Positions 35,348 through 42,345 are shown, numbered from the stretch's first letter. The stretch is 64,000 bases of DNA from SSSZ01 sp036732025 (GCA_036732025.1 DAINDE010000006.1:46855-110854); one strand, 5' to 3'. The notes: a model not told the origin generated them from the letters alone. Made by a program: numbers and translations.

Positions 35348-36199
35348 TCACAGCGTCACCTTCGCGATCGGCCTTACCCGGCTCATCGCATTGGCAAATG
35401 CGACGCGGAATTCCGCGTCGAAGATTGGCCCGGCATGCCGACGCGCTACTCCTTGGAAGTCGAAGCGGGGTCGGTAGCTGGGGCGGCGTACCCGAATAAG
35501 AAGCGGCTGCAGCGCAGTTACCCCAGGGCGGCGCCCTCGCTTTGGACGCGCCCAAATGCCGAAGGGGTACTGTTTGCTGTTCCCAGGCGCCCCAACAAAT
35601 ACCTCTTCATACCTTCCGGACTTTTGCAGACGGGCGGCGATGCTGGAAATCTGCGATGGCGTCAAATTGCCGAAGGCGTTGAGTTTCACCCCTTTGCCGG
35701 GAACCCAGTAGCCGTCGGTCTTTGCTTCGCTGGCCAAGCGCTTTTCAAATGCCTTTTGGCTGCGGGCACCGCCAGTTATCCCGATTCGTAGGTATCTGGC
35801 CTGGCGATCCTTGATGAAGAGGGTGGCGGTCAGGTTGTTCTTGGTGGCTGGCGTGGTCCCGAATGCGCGAACCGTGAATGGGGTTGGCTTATCGAACGCG
35901 GCCCTTACCGCGTTCTCCATGATCGGAACCAAACGCCTGGCGGTTCTCGTCAGGGCCACGGCCGTCGCATAGTTCACCTGCTTCGACACGTCGAATAGAT
36001 AGCGCTTGGCGTCACCAATGTTGGACTTCACCCGGAAACCGCGAATGAACTCATTGACGATTTCCGCTCCAACCTTTCCCGGGTCGGCAACCTCCAGATC
36101 TTCAAGCCGCGTCAGGCGGATATTGCGGCCCGCCGCCGACGCCAGTCTGCCAAGAGTGGCGAGCGCATCCAGAACCGCCCCTCCAATCGCCGGAATCAT
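35348..36199 (-). CDS. Phage virion-type protein, unknown role
   Basis: 283-aa basic protein. N-terminal helices (MIPAIGGAVLDALATLGRLA), a middle with KQVNYATAVALTRTARRLVPIMENAVRAAFDKPTPFTVRAF that resembles phage minor structural or tail-completion proteins, and a Lys/Arg-rich C-terminus (GIWARPKRGRRPGVTALQPLLIRVRRPSYRPRFDFQGVARRH). ATG overlaps the stop of the preceding gene (ATGA). A gp10/virion-morphogenesis-like function is possible but not demonstrated. Confidence 0.55.
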   Translation of the reverse strand: MIPAIGGAVLDALATLGRLASAAGRNIRLTRLEDLEVADPGKVGAEIVNEFIRGFRVKSNIGDAKRYLFDVSKQVNYATAVALTRTARRLVPIMENAVRAAFDKPTPFTVRAFGTTPATKNNLTATLFIKDRQARYLRIGITGGARSQKAFEKRLASEAKTDGYWVPGKGVKLNAFGNLTPSQISSIAARLQKSGRYEEVFVGAPGNSKQYPFGIWARPKRGRRPGVTALQPLLIRVRRPSYRPRFDFQGVARRHAGPIFDAEFRVAFANAMSRVRPIAKVTL

Positions 36200-36471
36200 T
36201 CGGCCACCTCCGGGATATGCCTGATCAGCTCCTCGTAGTAGCGCAGGTAGCCCAGCAGCTTTCCGATGCTGTAGTCGGGGTCATCGGACGATTCGAGGAT
36301 GGCGCCAATGAAATCCAGCGCCGGCTGAGTGATTTCGATAACCGCCTTGCTCGCTGCCATCCCGTAACCTTCATGGAATCCCCGCATGGCCTCTGCCCCG
36401 AGGTTCGTCTCCTTAATTTCCAGCGGGGGGGCAATCTTGCGGCGGGCGCGAAGTACCGATTCTTGGATCAT
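36196..36471 (-). CDS. Hypothetical phage-element protein (91 aa)
   Basis: Small acidic helical protein with no recognised domain: MIQESVLRARRKIAPPLEIK, then GFHEGYGMAASKAVIEI and SIGKLLGYLRYYEELI. ATG 36471 is preceded by AAAGGAAATC, a good ribosome binding site, and its stop is coupled to the next gene by ATGA. Copy 2 of the bipartite element lies 81 nt upstream of the start, suggesting that this gene opens a transcription unit. Confidence 0.6.
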   Translation of the reverse strand: MIQESVLRARRKIAPPLEIKETNLGAEAMRGFHEGYGMAASKAVIEITQPALDFIGAILESSDDPDYSIGKLLGYLRYYEELIRHIPEVAE

Positions 36472-36782
36472 ATGATTTCCTTTCAGTTAGGGGTGGTGCC
36501 AGCAGCCCATATAACCCCCTGGTGAAGGGTTCGTGACTGCCGGCCAATCGAGGTGCGAATTACCCGCGTCTGGTTGAGTCGGGGAGGACCCGTATGGTGG
36601 TAGCTGCGGGTGATGCGGGTGAAGCGGGTGATATTCCAGCCCATTGCCGTTAACTGTCTTTTCCTTCTTCTGACACTTTCCGCACGTTGTAGTGAACATC
36701 ACCCGCTTCACCCGCAATGCACATGGAAAGGGGAGTGGGGGAAACAGCGGGAACGATGTAACGGTCGGGGTTTTGGCCATGT
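36472..36782. other. Intergenic region with iterons and inverted repeat; candidate replication origin
   Basis: The 311-bp gap downstream of the helicase gene holds copy 2 of the bipartite element (36552-36593), three tandem 9-mers GCGGGTGAT/GCGGGTGAA/GCGGGTGAT (36606-36632), and an exact 18-bp inverted repeat GCGGGTGAAGCGGGTGAT (36615-36632) / its complement (36698-36715) around a 65-nt AT-richer spacer with pyrimidine runs. Position next to primase and helicase genes suggests an origin like the iteron origins of P4-type satellites. Confidence 0.55.
36552..36593 (-). repeat. Bipartite element, copy 2 (17 + 13 + 12 nt)
   Basis: GGTGCGAATTACCCGCG (36552-36568), 13-nt spacer unlike that of copy 1, then GGGAGGACCCGT (36582-36593). 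All 29 block positions are identical to copy 1. Located upstream of the 91-aa gene. Confidence 0.75.
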
Positions 36783-36827
36783 TCAAGCGCCTTCCTTGCT
36801 TGCGGGTGATGATTCGCCATCACCCGC
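36606..36827. repeat. GCGGGTGA iterons and inverted repeats
   Basis: GCGGGTGA occurs three times in tandem at 9-nt period (36606, 36615, 36624), twice inverted at 36698-36715, and once more as a head-to-head pair inside the helicase 3' end (36802-36810 with 36819-36827). Seven copies in about 220 bp, all flanking the helicase stop, is far above chance. Confidence 0.65.
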
Positions 36828-38450
36828 ACAAACTACCTGCCAGCGGGTCAGTTTCATGCGTCCCGCGGTGCCGGCTTGCTTGAGTGTGAAGCCATCGCAG
36901 ATCCGATCGCGGTGGGCCTTGAGCCAATAACCAAGGCGGCGGGTGTTGGGCTTCTCGCTGCACACCAGCTGTAGGGCATCGCGTAATTCCGGCTGCACGT
37001 AGTCGCCACTCATGGGCTTGGTCTCCATGCCAGCGGCCACAGCATCGGCCGCGGTCTTGCCCTCGTCGCCGAAAAGCTCGAACCAGGAAGAGAACAACAG
37101 GCGCATGGCCTCGATATCCGGGTCTTGGTCCCGCAGGCCTTCGGATGCCTTGAGGGGGTCGGGCAGGCCCAGCCAGACCAGCGGCCGGCGGACCATGCGA
37201 TCCCACAGCTCAAACCCACCCAGCGGATGCAGCCCTGGAACGGTGGGCGATCCGGCGGCGTGATAGGCGAGGAAGATGGTCAGGGCGTCCCGGATCAACT
37301 CCCCTCGTTTGGCGAAAACGTCTTCCAGATGGTCCCGGGCGAAGCTGCGTTGCTCGGGCCGCTCCTGGCCCGCATCCATGCGGATCAGTGAAACCCGGCG
37401 CTTGAGGTCGCCGACGATGGCCAGGTTGTTGCCCGTGGCGACCATCAAGGCATGGGTCGGAATGCTGACCATGCCGCTGGCCCCCAGAGGCCGCAGGCGG
37501 ACGAATTGCTGGGTGAGGACCTGGCACAGCAAATCTCCCTTCAAGGGCCGCTCGATGTTGTCCAGGGCAATGCAGGCATCGCCGGCCATGAGCACGCCGG
37601 CTAGGCGCTTTTCCGTTTCAGCCTCGTCATGCCCCAGGGAGAGGACACTGGCCCGCCGGCCGGTGGCGATGATGGCGAACGTCTCGGCTATGAGGGTCTT
37701 GCCTGTACCCGGCGTCGGGGCGGTAACGGCCATCATGGGGGCCGCCGGCAGCATGCGGCGCAGGAGCCCGGTCAGCACGCCGCCCAGGAAGGCGCTCTTA
37801 TCGGTATCGTCCACAAAGGGGAACTCGCTCACCATGGCCAGCAGGCGGGCAGCGGCGGCGCTCGCTGCCTTCATGGAGGGTTTGGCCGGCGGCGCCTCGT
37901 AACCGGGAATGCTGCCCAGCGCGAGAAACAGCCCGGTTTCCTCGTCGTAGCCCGGCTGATCGAGAACCCTGCCCTGCGGGGTCGCCGTGGGGGTCTCCAC
38001 GATGCCAGCTAGGGTGCGCAGTTCCGGCCACGATCCGCGGGAAAGATAACTCTCCACGGCCCGCCGGGGGCAATCGCAAATCCGGTAGCCCTCGCTGCGG
38101 GAGTCGTACCGCTCATGCAGAGCGGCGCGGGTCGCCAGTTCGACCAGATGTGCACCATCCACCGGATGCAGGATCAGGGCACCACGGGGCCGGGAGACAC
38201 CTCCTTGGGCCGATTCGCTGGCGGTGTAGATGCGGGTGAGGCGGTCGGTATAGACGAACAGGTTTCCGCCGGCTTCCGCCAAGGCGGCGCCCAGCTCGTC
38301 CAGAATCTCGGGCAGGCGTCCTGGGTCATGGCGAATGACGCGGCGGCCGTTGGCATCAAAGGCCCCGGCAGACGGCCCCAGCGAGCTGCGGCGCTTCCCC
38401 TTTTTGGCGAGCTTTTCCGCGGCTTTTTCCAGGTTGGTGACGTTACTCAT
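36783..38450 (-). CDS. AAA+ helicase of the element's replication module
   Basis: 555-aa ATPase. Residues 1-30 are basic; Walker A APTPGTGKT at 244-252, Walker B ACIALDNIE at ~292-300, sensor-1-like MVATGNNLAIVGDLKRRV at ~345-362 with a likely arginine finger. The C-terminal ~120 residues include a winged-helix-like LGYWLKAHRDRICDGFTLKQ segment suited to DNA binding. It is coupled by ATGA to the primase-like gene. This is the usual helicase part of satellite primase-helicase systems, here split into two genes. Confidence 0.75.
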   Translation of the reverse strand: MSNVTNLEKAAEKLAKKGKRRSSLGPSAGAFDANGRRVIRHDPGRLPEILDELGAALAEAGGNLFVYTDRLTRIYTASESAQGGVSRPRGALILHPVDGAHLVELATRAALHERYDSRSEGYRICDCPRRAVESYLSRGSWPELRTLAGIVETPTATPQGRVLDQPGYDEETGLFLALGSIPGYEAPPAKPSMKAASAAAARLLAMVSEFPFVDDTDKSAFLGGVLTGLLRRMLPAAPMMAVTAPTPGTGKTLIAETFAIIATGRRASVLSLGHDEAETEKRLAGVLMAGDACIALDNIERPLKGDLLCQVLTQQFVRLRPLGASGMVSIPTHALMVATGNNLAIVGDLKRRVSLIRMDAGQERPEQRSFARDHLEDVFAKRGELIRDALTIFLAYHAAGSPTVPGLHPLGGFELWDRMVRRPLVWLGLPDPLKASEGLRDQDPDIEAMRLLFSSWFELFGDEGKTAADAVAAGMETKPMSGDYVQPELRDALQLVCSEKPNTRRLGYWLKAHRDRICDGFTLKQAGTAGRMKLTRWQVVCAGDGESSPASKEGA

Positions 38451-38866
38451 AGCCCCACCTTTCCGGCGGCGGCGCTGAGTCGTTCAGCGGCGAGCATGAG
38501 CCGCTCGCGATCCACTGACGATAGGTGCTCGCCGGACGCCATGGCGGTCGCAGCAGCGGCGCAGACCAGGGCCTCGAAGGCAACGCAGCGCAAGGCATCG
38601 GTGGCGATGAACGGGCGGCGCTCGGGCTTGCCATGGGCCGTCACTTGCTCGGGGTAGAGGTCGTTTAGGGTGAGCCCCACGGCGGCCAGCATTTCAGGGG
38701 CCGAATCCCCGGCGAAGTCGTAGACCAGCAGCCGACCATCCTCCAATTCCCGGGCACTACCGGAGGGGTGCTTGTCCTTGCGGGTGGGCACCTTGAAAAC
38801 CCAGCGGCCCGGGCCGGTCTGGCGGACGCCTTCGACCCGGGATAGGAATTTTTCCGCGGGGGTCAT
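38447..38866 (-). CDS. Primase-like protein with degenerate zinc-finger module
   Basis: 139-aa protein. The segment KVPTRKDKHPSGSARELEDGRLLVYDFAGDSAPEMLAAVGLTLNDLYP follows the pattern of primase CHC2 zinc-binding domains (short example: DGRLLVYDFAGDS), but the cysteines and histidine that bind zinc are replaced. The C-terminal half is an Ala-rich helical region. ATG 38866 is in an ATGA overlap with the upstream gene; an ATG 21 nt further upstream is less likely. Toprim or AEP catalytic domain is not seen, so it may be an accessory of the helicase. Confidence 0.62.
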   Translation of the reverse strand: MTPAEKFLSRVEGVRQTGPGRWVFKVPTRKDKHPSGSARELEDGRLLVYDFAGDSAPEMLAAVGLTLNDLYPEQVTAHGKPERRPFIATDALRCVAFEALVCAAAATAMASGEHLSSVDRERLMLAAERLSAAAGKVGL

Positions 38867-39183
38867 GCGGAATCTTCCATTGCCCATAGGGCATTCAGAA
38901 GGTCATCCGCCCATCGCCCCGCCTTGAATTTGACGACATCAAGAGGATAAAACGACGCGGAAAAGACCTTCTCGCCGCCGGATACCCAAATGTCAATCAA
39001 CTGGCACGGCTTTTTGCCCTTGAACGGTCGGGCCTTCTTGCACCACATGATCTCAAGCCCGCCAAGCGAGCAACGGACCGGAGACAGCGCGACGGTTTGC
39101 GGGGAGATATCCGGGACGCCATGCAGGCGAAGATGAGATACCAGAGCATCGACAAGCATCCCGGCTTTGACACGCTTCATCAT
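38863..39183 (-). CDS. Hypothetical phage-element protein (106 aa)
   Basis: Starts MMKRVKAGMLVDALVSHLRLHG; then ISPQTVALSPVRCSLGGLEIMWCKKARPFKGKKP and QLIDIWVSGGEKVFSASFYP. It looks like a compact alpha/beta protein with two cysteines; no family recognised. ATG 39183 overlaps the stop of the 46-aa gene, and its own stop overlaps the primase-like start, so it belongs to the replication operon. Confidence 0.6.
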   Translation of the reverse strand: MMKRVKAGMLVDALVSHLRLHGVPDISPQTVALSPVRCSLGGLEIMWCKKARPFKGKKPCQLIDIWVSGGEKVFSASFYPLDVVKFKAGRWADDLLNALWAMEDSA

Positions 39184-39320
39184 TTGCGCCCCCGCTTCCA
39201 GGTGCGTTTCTGCCGGCGGTCGTGCCGCGAATCTTTGACCAGATATGCCGATTGCAGATAATCGTCGGTGTAGAGATGTTTTTGGCCTGCCTTCCGGCGG
39301 GCCTTGTTTTTTTGGGCCAT
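39180..39320 (-). CDS. 46-residue basic protein
   Basis: A short reading frame from ATG 39320 (AAAGGG ribosome site 6 nt upstream) to TGA 39180-39182, whose TGA overlaps the ATGATG start of the next gene. The product is strongly basic: MAQKNKARRKAGQKHLYTDD at the start and a Lys/Arg-rich end (RRQKRTWKRGRK). Coupling on both sides supports a real gene. A small nucleic-acid binding role is possible; no family recognised. Confidence 0.6.
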   Translation of the reverse strand: MAQKNKARRKAGQKHLYTDDYLQSAYLVKDSRHDRRQKRTWKRGRK

Positions 39321-39331
39321 AGCGTTTCCCT

Positions 39332-39553
39332 TTAGGCCGGTGTAAGGGATGCCAGGGCCTTGCGGAGATCCACCACCCGCCAGCGGGTCGTGTGGTTAGT
39401 GACGCGGACCGGGGCTGGCAGCCTGCCTTCACGGGCGAGGCGCCAAACCGAGTTTCTATGGATACCAAAGACGGCGGCGACGGTTTTGTCGTCCACCAGG
39501 GCGGAATCCGGCTTGCTATCGAAGTCGGCCGCCGGATCGGAGCACTTAGCCAT
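39332..39553 (-). CDS. alpA: AlpA-family excisionase/regulator
   Basis: 73-aa winged HTH of the AlpA/MerR-like excisionase type: DKTVAAVFGIHRNSVWRLAREGRLPAPVRV then TTRWRVVDLRKALASL. AlpA proteins act as excisionases and as activators of integrase or early genes in P4-like elements and PICIs. ATG 39553 has AAAGGTG 7 nt upstream. First gene of the replication unit alpA-46aa-106aa-primase-helicase. Confidence 0.8.
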   Translation of the reverse strand: MAKCSDPAADFDSKPDSALVDDKTVAAVFGIHRNSVWRLAREGRLPAPVRVTNHTTRWRVVDLRKALASLTPA

Positions 39554-39650
39554 GCTTTCACCTTTTTGGGGAGAGCCTCGCCGGGGTGGTGAGGCTTACA
39601 ACGCATGGGTGCAGTGTGCTACCGGCGCTATTACCGTTCTGTGCCGCTTT

Positions 39651-40313
39651 TTATCTTAATTTTTGATTGTTGATAACACACAGCGGCTCATCATTGTTCA
39701 GTAGATCATCCAGCCAGATCCTGTTTGCAATGTTGGCCTTTTCGATGGCTCTGCGAGAAATTCTCAACTGTCGGTTCGCCAGGTCGTTTTCCGTTATCTC
39801 TGCGACAAACTCGGAAAACACCCCCTTTGGATTTTCCGAAGGCATGCGTCGAAAAGCTGTGACATAGCATCTCACGACACTTCGCGCCAAATCGAGTGCT
39901 CGCAAGTCCGTAAGCGGTCTATCCCAGGGGTCGTTACAGTGCTGTGCTGCCTGTAGGACTCCATTCAATTGGCTGACCATGGATTCTGCGGCGACATCAA
40001 CTTCGCGACCAGTTGCCATTCGATCCGGCCCCATAATCAATTCCGCAAAAAACAAATGCTTTTCTGCTGGGCCAAGCCGCCAGATTTCCGCACGAAGGCG
40101 ATAGGATAGATCGGCTATAGCCTCTAATCGCTCCGAAAACTCGGGGCGAATCACTTCCAGCGCTGCTGGCCACCGTCTTTCCCAGAGCTCGATTTCCCGC
40201 TCACACTCGCGCAGGAAAAATTCAATGCGGTCTCGCGGAAGTTGCGGTCGAATTTTGTACAGGAGACTTTTCAGAAAGTCACGCCTGACGGCCTTGAATG
40301 CAAAATTTGCCAT
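39651..40313 (-). CDS. Hypothetical protein, possible accessory cargo
   Basis: 220-aa helical protein, less GC-rich than the surrounding genes. Runs such as MANFAFKAVRRDFLKSLLYK, ECEREIELWERRWPAALEVI and RALDLARSVVRCYVTAFRRM suggest a coiled or all-alpha fold; the C-terminus is QLRISRRAIEKANIANRIWLDDLL. ATG 40313 has AAGGAG 8 nt upstream, better than the ATG at 40340. No family recognised. Between alpA and the integrase, where satellites often carry regulatory or anti-phage genes. Confidence 0.6.
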   Translation of the reverse strand: MANFAFKAVRRDFLKSLLYKIRPQLPRDRIEFFLRECEREIELWERRWPAALEVIRPEFSERLEAIADLSYRLRAEIWRLGPAEKHLFFAELIMGPDRMATGREVDVAAESMVSQLNGVLQAAQHCNDPWDRPLTDLRALDLARSVVRCYVTAFRRMPSENPKGVFSEFVAEITENDLANRQLRISRRAIEKANIANRIWLDDLLNNDEPLCVINNQKLR

Positions 40314-40330
40314 TCGGCACTCCTTCAAGT

Positions 40331-40400
40331 GCTCCTTCAAAAAGGAGCCACTCCCAGGCGGTGAAGGGGCCGCCGTTCGCCTGGCCGGGCTAGGGAGTGG
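40331..40400 (-). other. Structured intergenic stem-loops
   Basis: In the 96-bp gap between two unknown genes: hairpin GCTCCTT/AAGGAGC (40331-40337/40342-40348) and a larger stem CCACTCCC/GGGAGTGG (40348-40355/40393-40400) enclosing CAGGCG/CGCCTG. The first stem would sequester the GGAG of the downstream ribosome site region on the minus-strand transcript, so it may regulate translation or terminate. No T run. Confidence 0.4.
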
Positions 40401-40409
40401 CGTACGCGG

Positions 40410-40727
40410 TTAGGCCGCCACGGAATCGTTTGGTAGCGGCTGATCGGCAACCTCGTTGAGGATGGCTGTCAGATACTTTTTGAGTTGCATGACAAGGAAG
40501 ATATTGGAAATCCGATTCTCTAGAATAATCGCTAGACTACGGCCAATTCCGGCTTCCTCAACGCCCGCGAGTGCGTCGACAACCGCACCGGACAGGGCTG
40601 TGTTGTGACTGTTCTCTTCCATGAGTTCTTGGAGACAGGCTAAGGCCGCGGCCACCTTTTCCTCCAGGCAGGATCGATCAAATTGAGGATCATTTATCGT
40701 CGGTGCTGTAAATTCTGTCTTTGCCAT
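40410..40727 (-). CDS. Hypothetical small protein (105 aa)
   Basis: Acidic alpha-helical protein: EEKVAAALACLQELMEENSHNTALSGAVVDALAGVEEAGIG in parts, then RSLAIILENRISNIFLVMQ. A strong ribosome site AAGGAG lies 7 nt upstream of ATG 40727. It precedes the 220-aa gene in the same direction and shares its ribosome-site style, suggesting a two-gene unit. No domain recognised. Could be an immunity or antitoxin-like partner, but that is only inference from size and pairing. Confidence 0.58.
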   Translation of the reverse strand: MAKTEFTAPTINDPQFDRSCLEEKVAAALACLQELMEENSHNTALSGAVVDALAGVEEAGIGRSLAIILENRISNIFLVMQLKKYLTAILNEVADQPLPNDSVAA

Positions 40728-40804
40728 GATTCACTCCTTGATAGTGATGATTGGTAGGGTCGCCTCGGTGCTTCCCCACCTTGGCGGCCCGCTGCGTGAT
40801 ACCG

Positions 40805-42040
40805 TCACGCGGCGGTTTTTCCCGATAGCGGGATGATCTTGGCGCCTTCCCTCATGCGGTCGCACTCGTCGGCCCACCATTGCATGAGCCGGCGCCGCTC
40901 TTCCAGGTACTCGCCCCGGTCGTAGGCCAGCCGCACGGCGTCACCGTGCTTGTGGGCCAACTGGATTTCGACCACTTCGGAACGGAACAGGCCAGACCCG
41001 TGGGCCATGGTGGAAAACGAACTGCGGAAGCCGTGGGCGGTCTGCTCGTTCTTGGTGTCGTACCCCAGGCGCCGAAGGGCGGCATTGATGGTGTTCTCTG
41101 ACATGGGCCGGTCGTTCATGCGCATGCCCGGGAAACAGAAGCGCCCTCCCCCGGTCAAGGGCTTGAGTTCTTCGATGATCTGCAGGGCCTGACGGCACAG
41201 CGGAACGGTATGCAGGCGCCGGCTTTTCATTTTGCCCAGGGGGATGCGGATCAGGGCGTTGTCGACGTCCACTTCGGACCACTCCAGGCCCCGGACCTCT
41301 CCGGGTCGCAGGCCAAACAGTGCTGACAGCTTGAAGGCGCAGGAGGTGGAGAATTGCCCTTCGTAGCCCCAAATATCCCGCAGCAATTGGCCGAACTTCG
41401 CCGGGTCGGTGATGGCGGCAAAGTGGGTCTTCTTCAACGGCACCAGGGCGCCGCTCAGGTCGGCGGCGATGTTGCGATCACAGCGGCCAGTGGCGATGCC
41501 ATAGCGGAACACCTGGCCGGCGGTCATCCGTAGCCGGTGGGCGGTATCGATCAAGCCCCGGGCCTCGATACGGCGAATGACGGCGAGCAGCTCGGGGGCC
41601 TTGAGATCATCGATGGCGCGATGGCCGATCCAGGGGAAAGCGTTGACTTCCAGGATACGCAGGTTCTTGTTTGCCGTCTGTTCCGTCCAGGAAGACTTGA
41701 ACTTCTCCTGCCATTCCCTCGCCACGGCCTCGAAACTGTTTTCCGCCGCATGGTGGGCGGTCAGCTTGGCGACCTTTTTGACCATGCCGGGGTCGGTGTT
41801 CTGCTCCAGGAGCTTGCGGGCCTTGTCGCGGCCTTCTCGGGCCTCAGCCAGGCTGGTCAGAGGATAGGAGCCCAGGGCGAGCGTCTTGCTCTTGCCGGCG
41901 AAGCGGTAATTGAACCGCCAGTACTTGCCGCCCTTTACGTCAACCAGCAGGTACATTCCCCCGCCGTCGGTCATTTTGTAGGGCTTGTCGGCAGGCTTGG
42001 CCTGCTTCACCGCAACCGCCGTCAGATTTCCGATGGTCAT
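40805..42040 (-). CDS. int: P4-type tyrosine recombinase (integrase)
   Basis: 411-aa integrase that inserts the element into tRNA-His. N-terminal DUF4102 arm-binding domain (LTAVAVKQAKPADKPYKMTDGGGMYLLV; FAGKSKTLALGSYPLTSLAEAR), central SAM-like core-binding domain, and catalytic residues in FGLRPGEVRGLEW (Arg), HGFRSS (His-x-x-Arg), LAHKHGDAVR (His) and the tyrosine in DRGEYLEERRRLM. Start ATG 42040; the frame is open upstream but the region holds arm-type repeats and att DNA. Adjacent to the target tRNA as expected. Confidence 0.93.
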   Translation of the reverse strand: MTIGNLTAVAVKQAKPADKPYKMTDGGGMYLLVDVKGGKYWRFNYRFAGKSKTLALGSYPLTSLAEAREGRDKARKLLEQNTDPGMVKKVAKLTAHHAAENSFEAVAREWQEKFKSSWTEQTANKNLRILEVNAFPWIGHRAIDDLKAPELLAVIRRIEARGLIDTAHRLRMTAGQVFRYGIATGRCDRNIAADLSGALVPLKKTHFAAITDPAKFGQLLRDIWGYEGQFSTSCAFKLSALFGLRPGEVRGLEWSEVDVDNALIRIPLGKMKSRRLHTVPLCRQALQIIEELKPLTGGGRFCFPGMRMNDRPMSENTINAALRRLGYDTKNEQTAHGFRSSFSTMAHGSGLFRSEVVEIQLAHKHGDAVRLAYDRGEYLEERRRLMQWWADECDRMREGAKIIPLSGKTAA

Positions 42041-42063
42041 TCCATACCTCCAACTGTCATAAG

Positions 42064-42128
42064 TGAAGGTATACGCTTCCGGAGGGTACACGTCTACCCC
42101 CTGGTGTACCCTCAATTGATGGTACACG
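42064..42128. promoter_or_regulatory. CGTGTACC-type arm sites upstream of integrase
   Basis: Four related sites: CGTATACCTTCA (complement of 42064-42075), CGTGTACCC (complement of 42084-42092), GGTGTACCCTC (42103-42113) and CGTGTACC (complement of 42121-42128). A fifth, CGTGTACCTTCA, is at the opposite end of the element (32679-32690). Such repeats near the integrase start and at the far end are typical of integrase arm or excisionase sites. Confidence 0.6.
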
Positions 42129-42227
42129 GATGCTTTTCCATGGTGCTGTATGGTGCAACAAAAAACCCCGGAAGCCTTGCGGTGCCGGGGTTTCGTGTGC
42201 CGCATGGTGCGGCGTGTTACTTATTGG

Positions 42228-42304
42228 TGGGGCGACATACCGGGATCGAACCGGTGACACCTGGAATCACAATCCAGTGCTCTACCAACTGAGCTAATGC
42301 CGCC
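42228..42304 (-). tRNA. tRNA-His (GTG anticodon)
   Basis: Cloverleaf on the minus strand: acceptor GCGGCAT/ATGTCGC, D arm GCTC-AGTTGGTA-GAGC, anticodon stem CTGGA/TCCAG with loop TTGTGAT (anticodon GTG), T arm ACCGG-TTCGATC-CCGGT. The extra G at position -1 (42304) pairs with discriminator C73, the histidine identity feature, and CCA is encoded (42228-42230). It is the integration site of the neighbouring element and remains intact. Confidence 0.95.
42235..42248. repeat. Proximal attachment-site repeat inside tRNA-His
   Basis: ACATACCGGGATCG in the acceptor/T-arm portion of tRNA-His, identical to 32600-32613 at the other end of the element. Confidence 0.8.
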
Positions 42305-42345
42305 ATCGGCAGATGGCCGTTTCCGGCCGATCAGCGAAGGCGCGC

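Larger units (their letters stand above)
32600..42248. mobile_element. Phage-satellite-like integrative element at tRNA-His
   Basis: A ~9.6-kb element bounded by a 14-bp direct repeat of the tRNA-His T-arm region. Gene order from the integration site inward (all minus strand): P4-type integrase, two unknown proteins, AlpA, a 46-aa basic protein, an unknown protein, primase-like, AAA+ helicase, iteron region, unknown protein, phage virion-type protein, Nu1-like small terminase, unknown protein, HK97-fold capsid. Large terminase, portal, protease, tail, lysis and phage repressor genes are absent, so it cannot form a phage alone. The integrase and replication module are P4/PICI-like; a capsid gene without other head genes is unusual. 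Confidence 0.82.
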
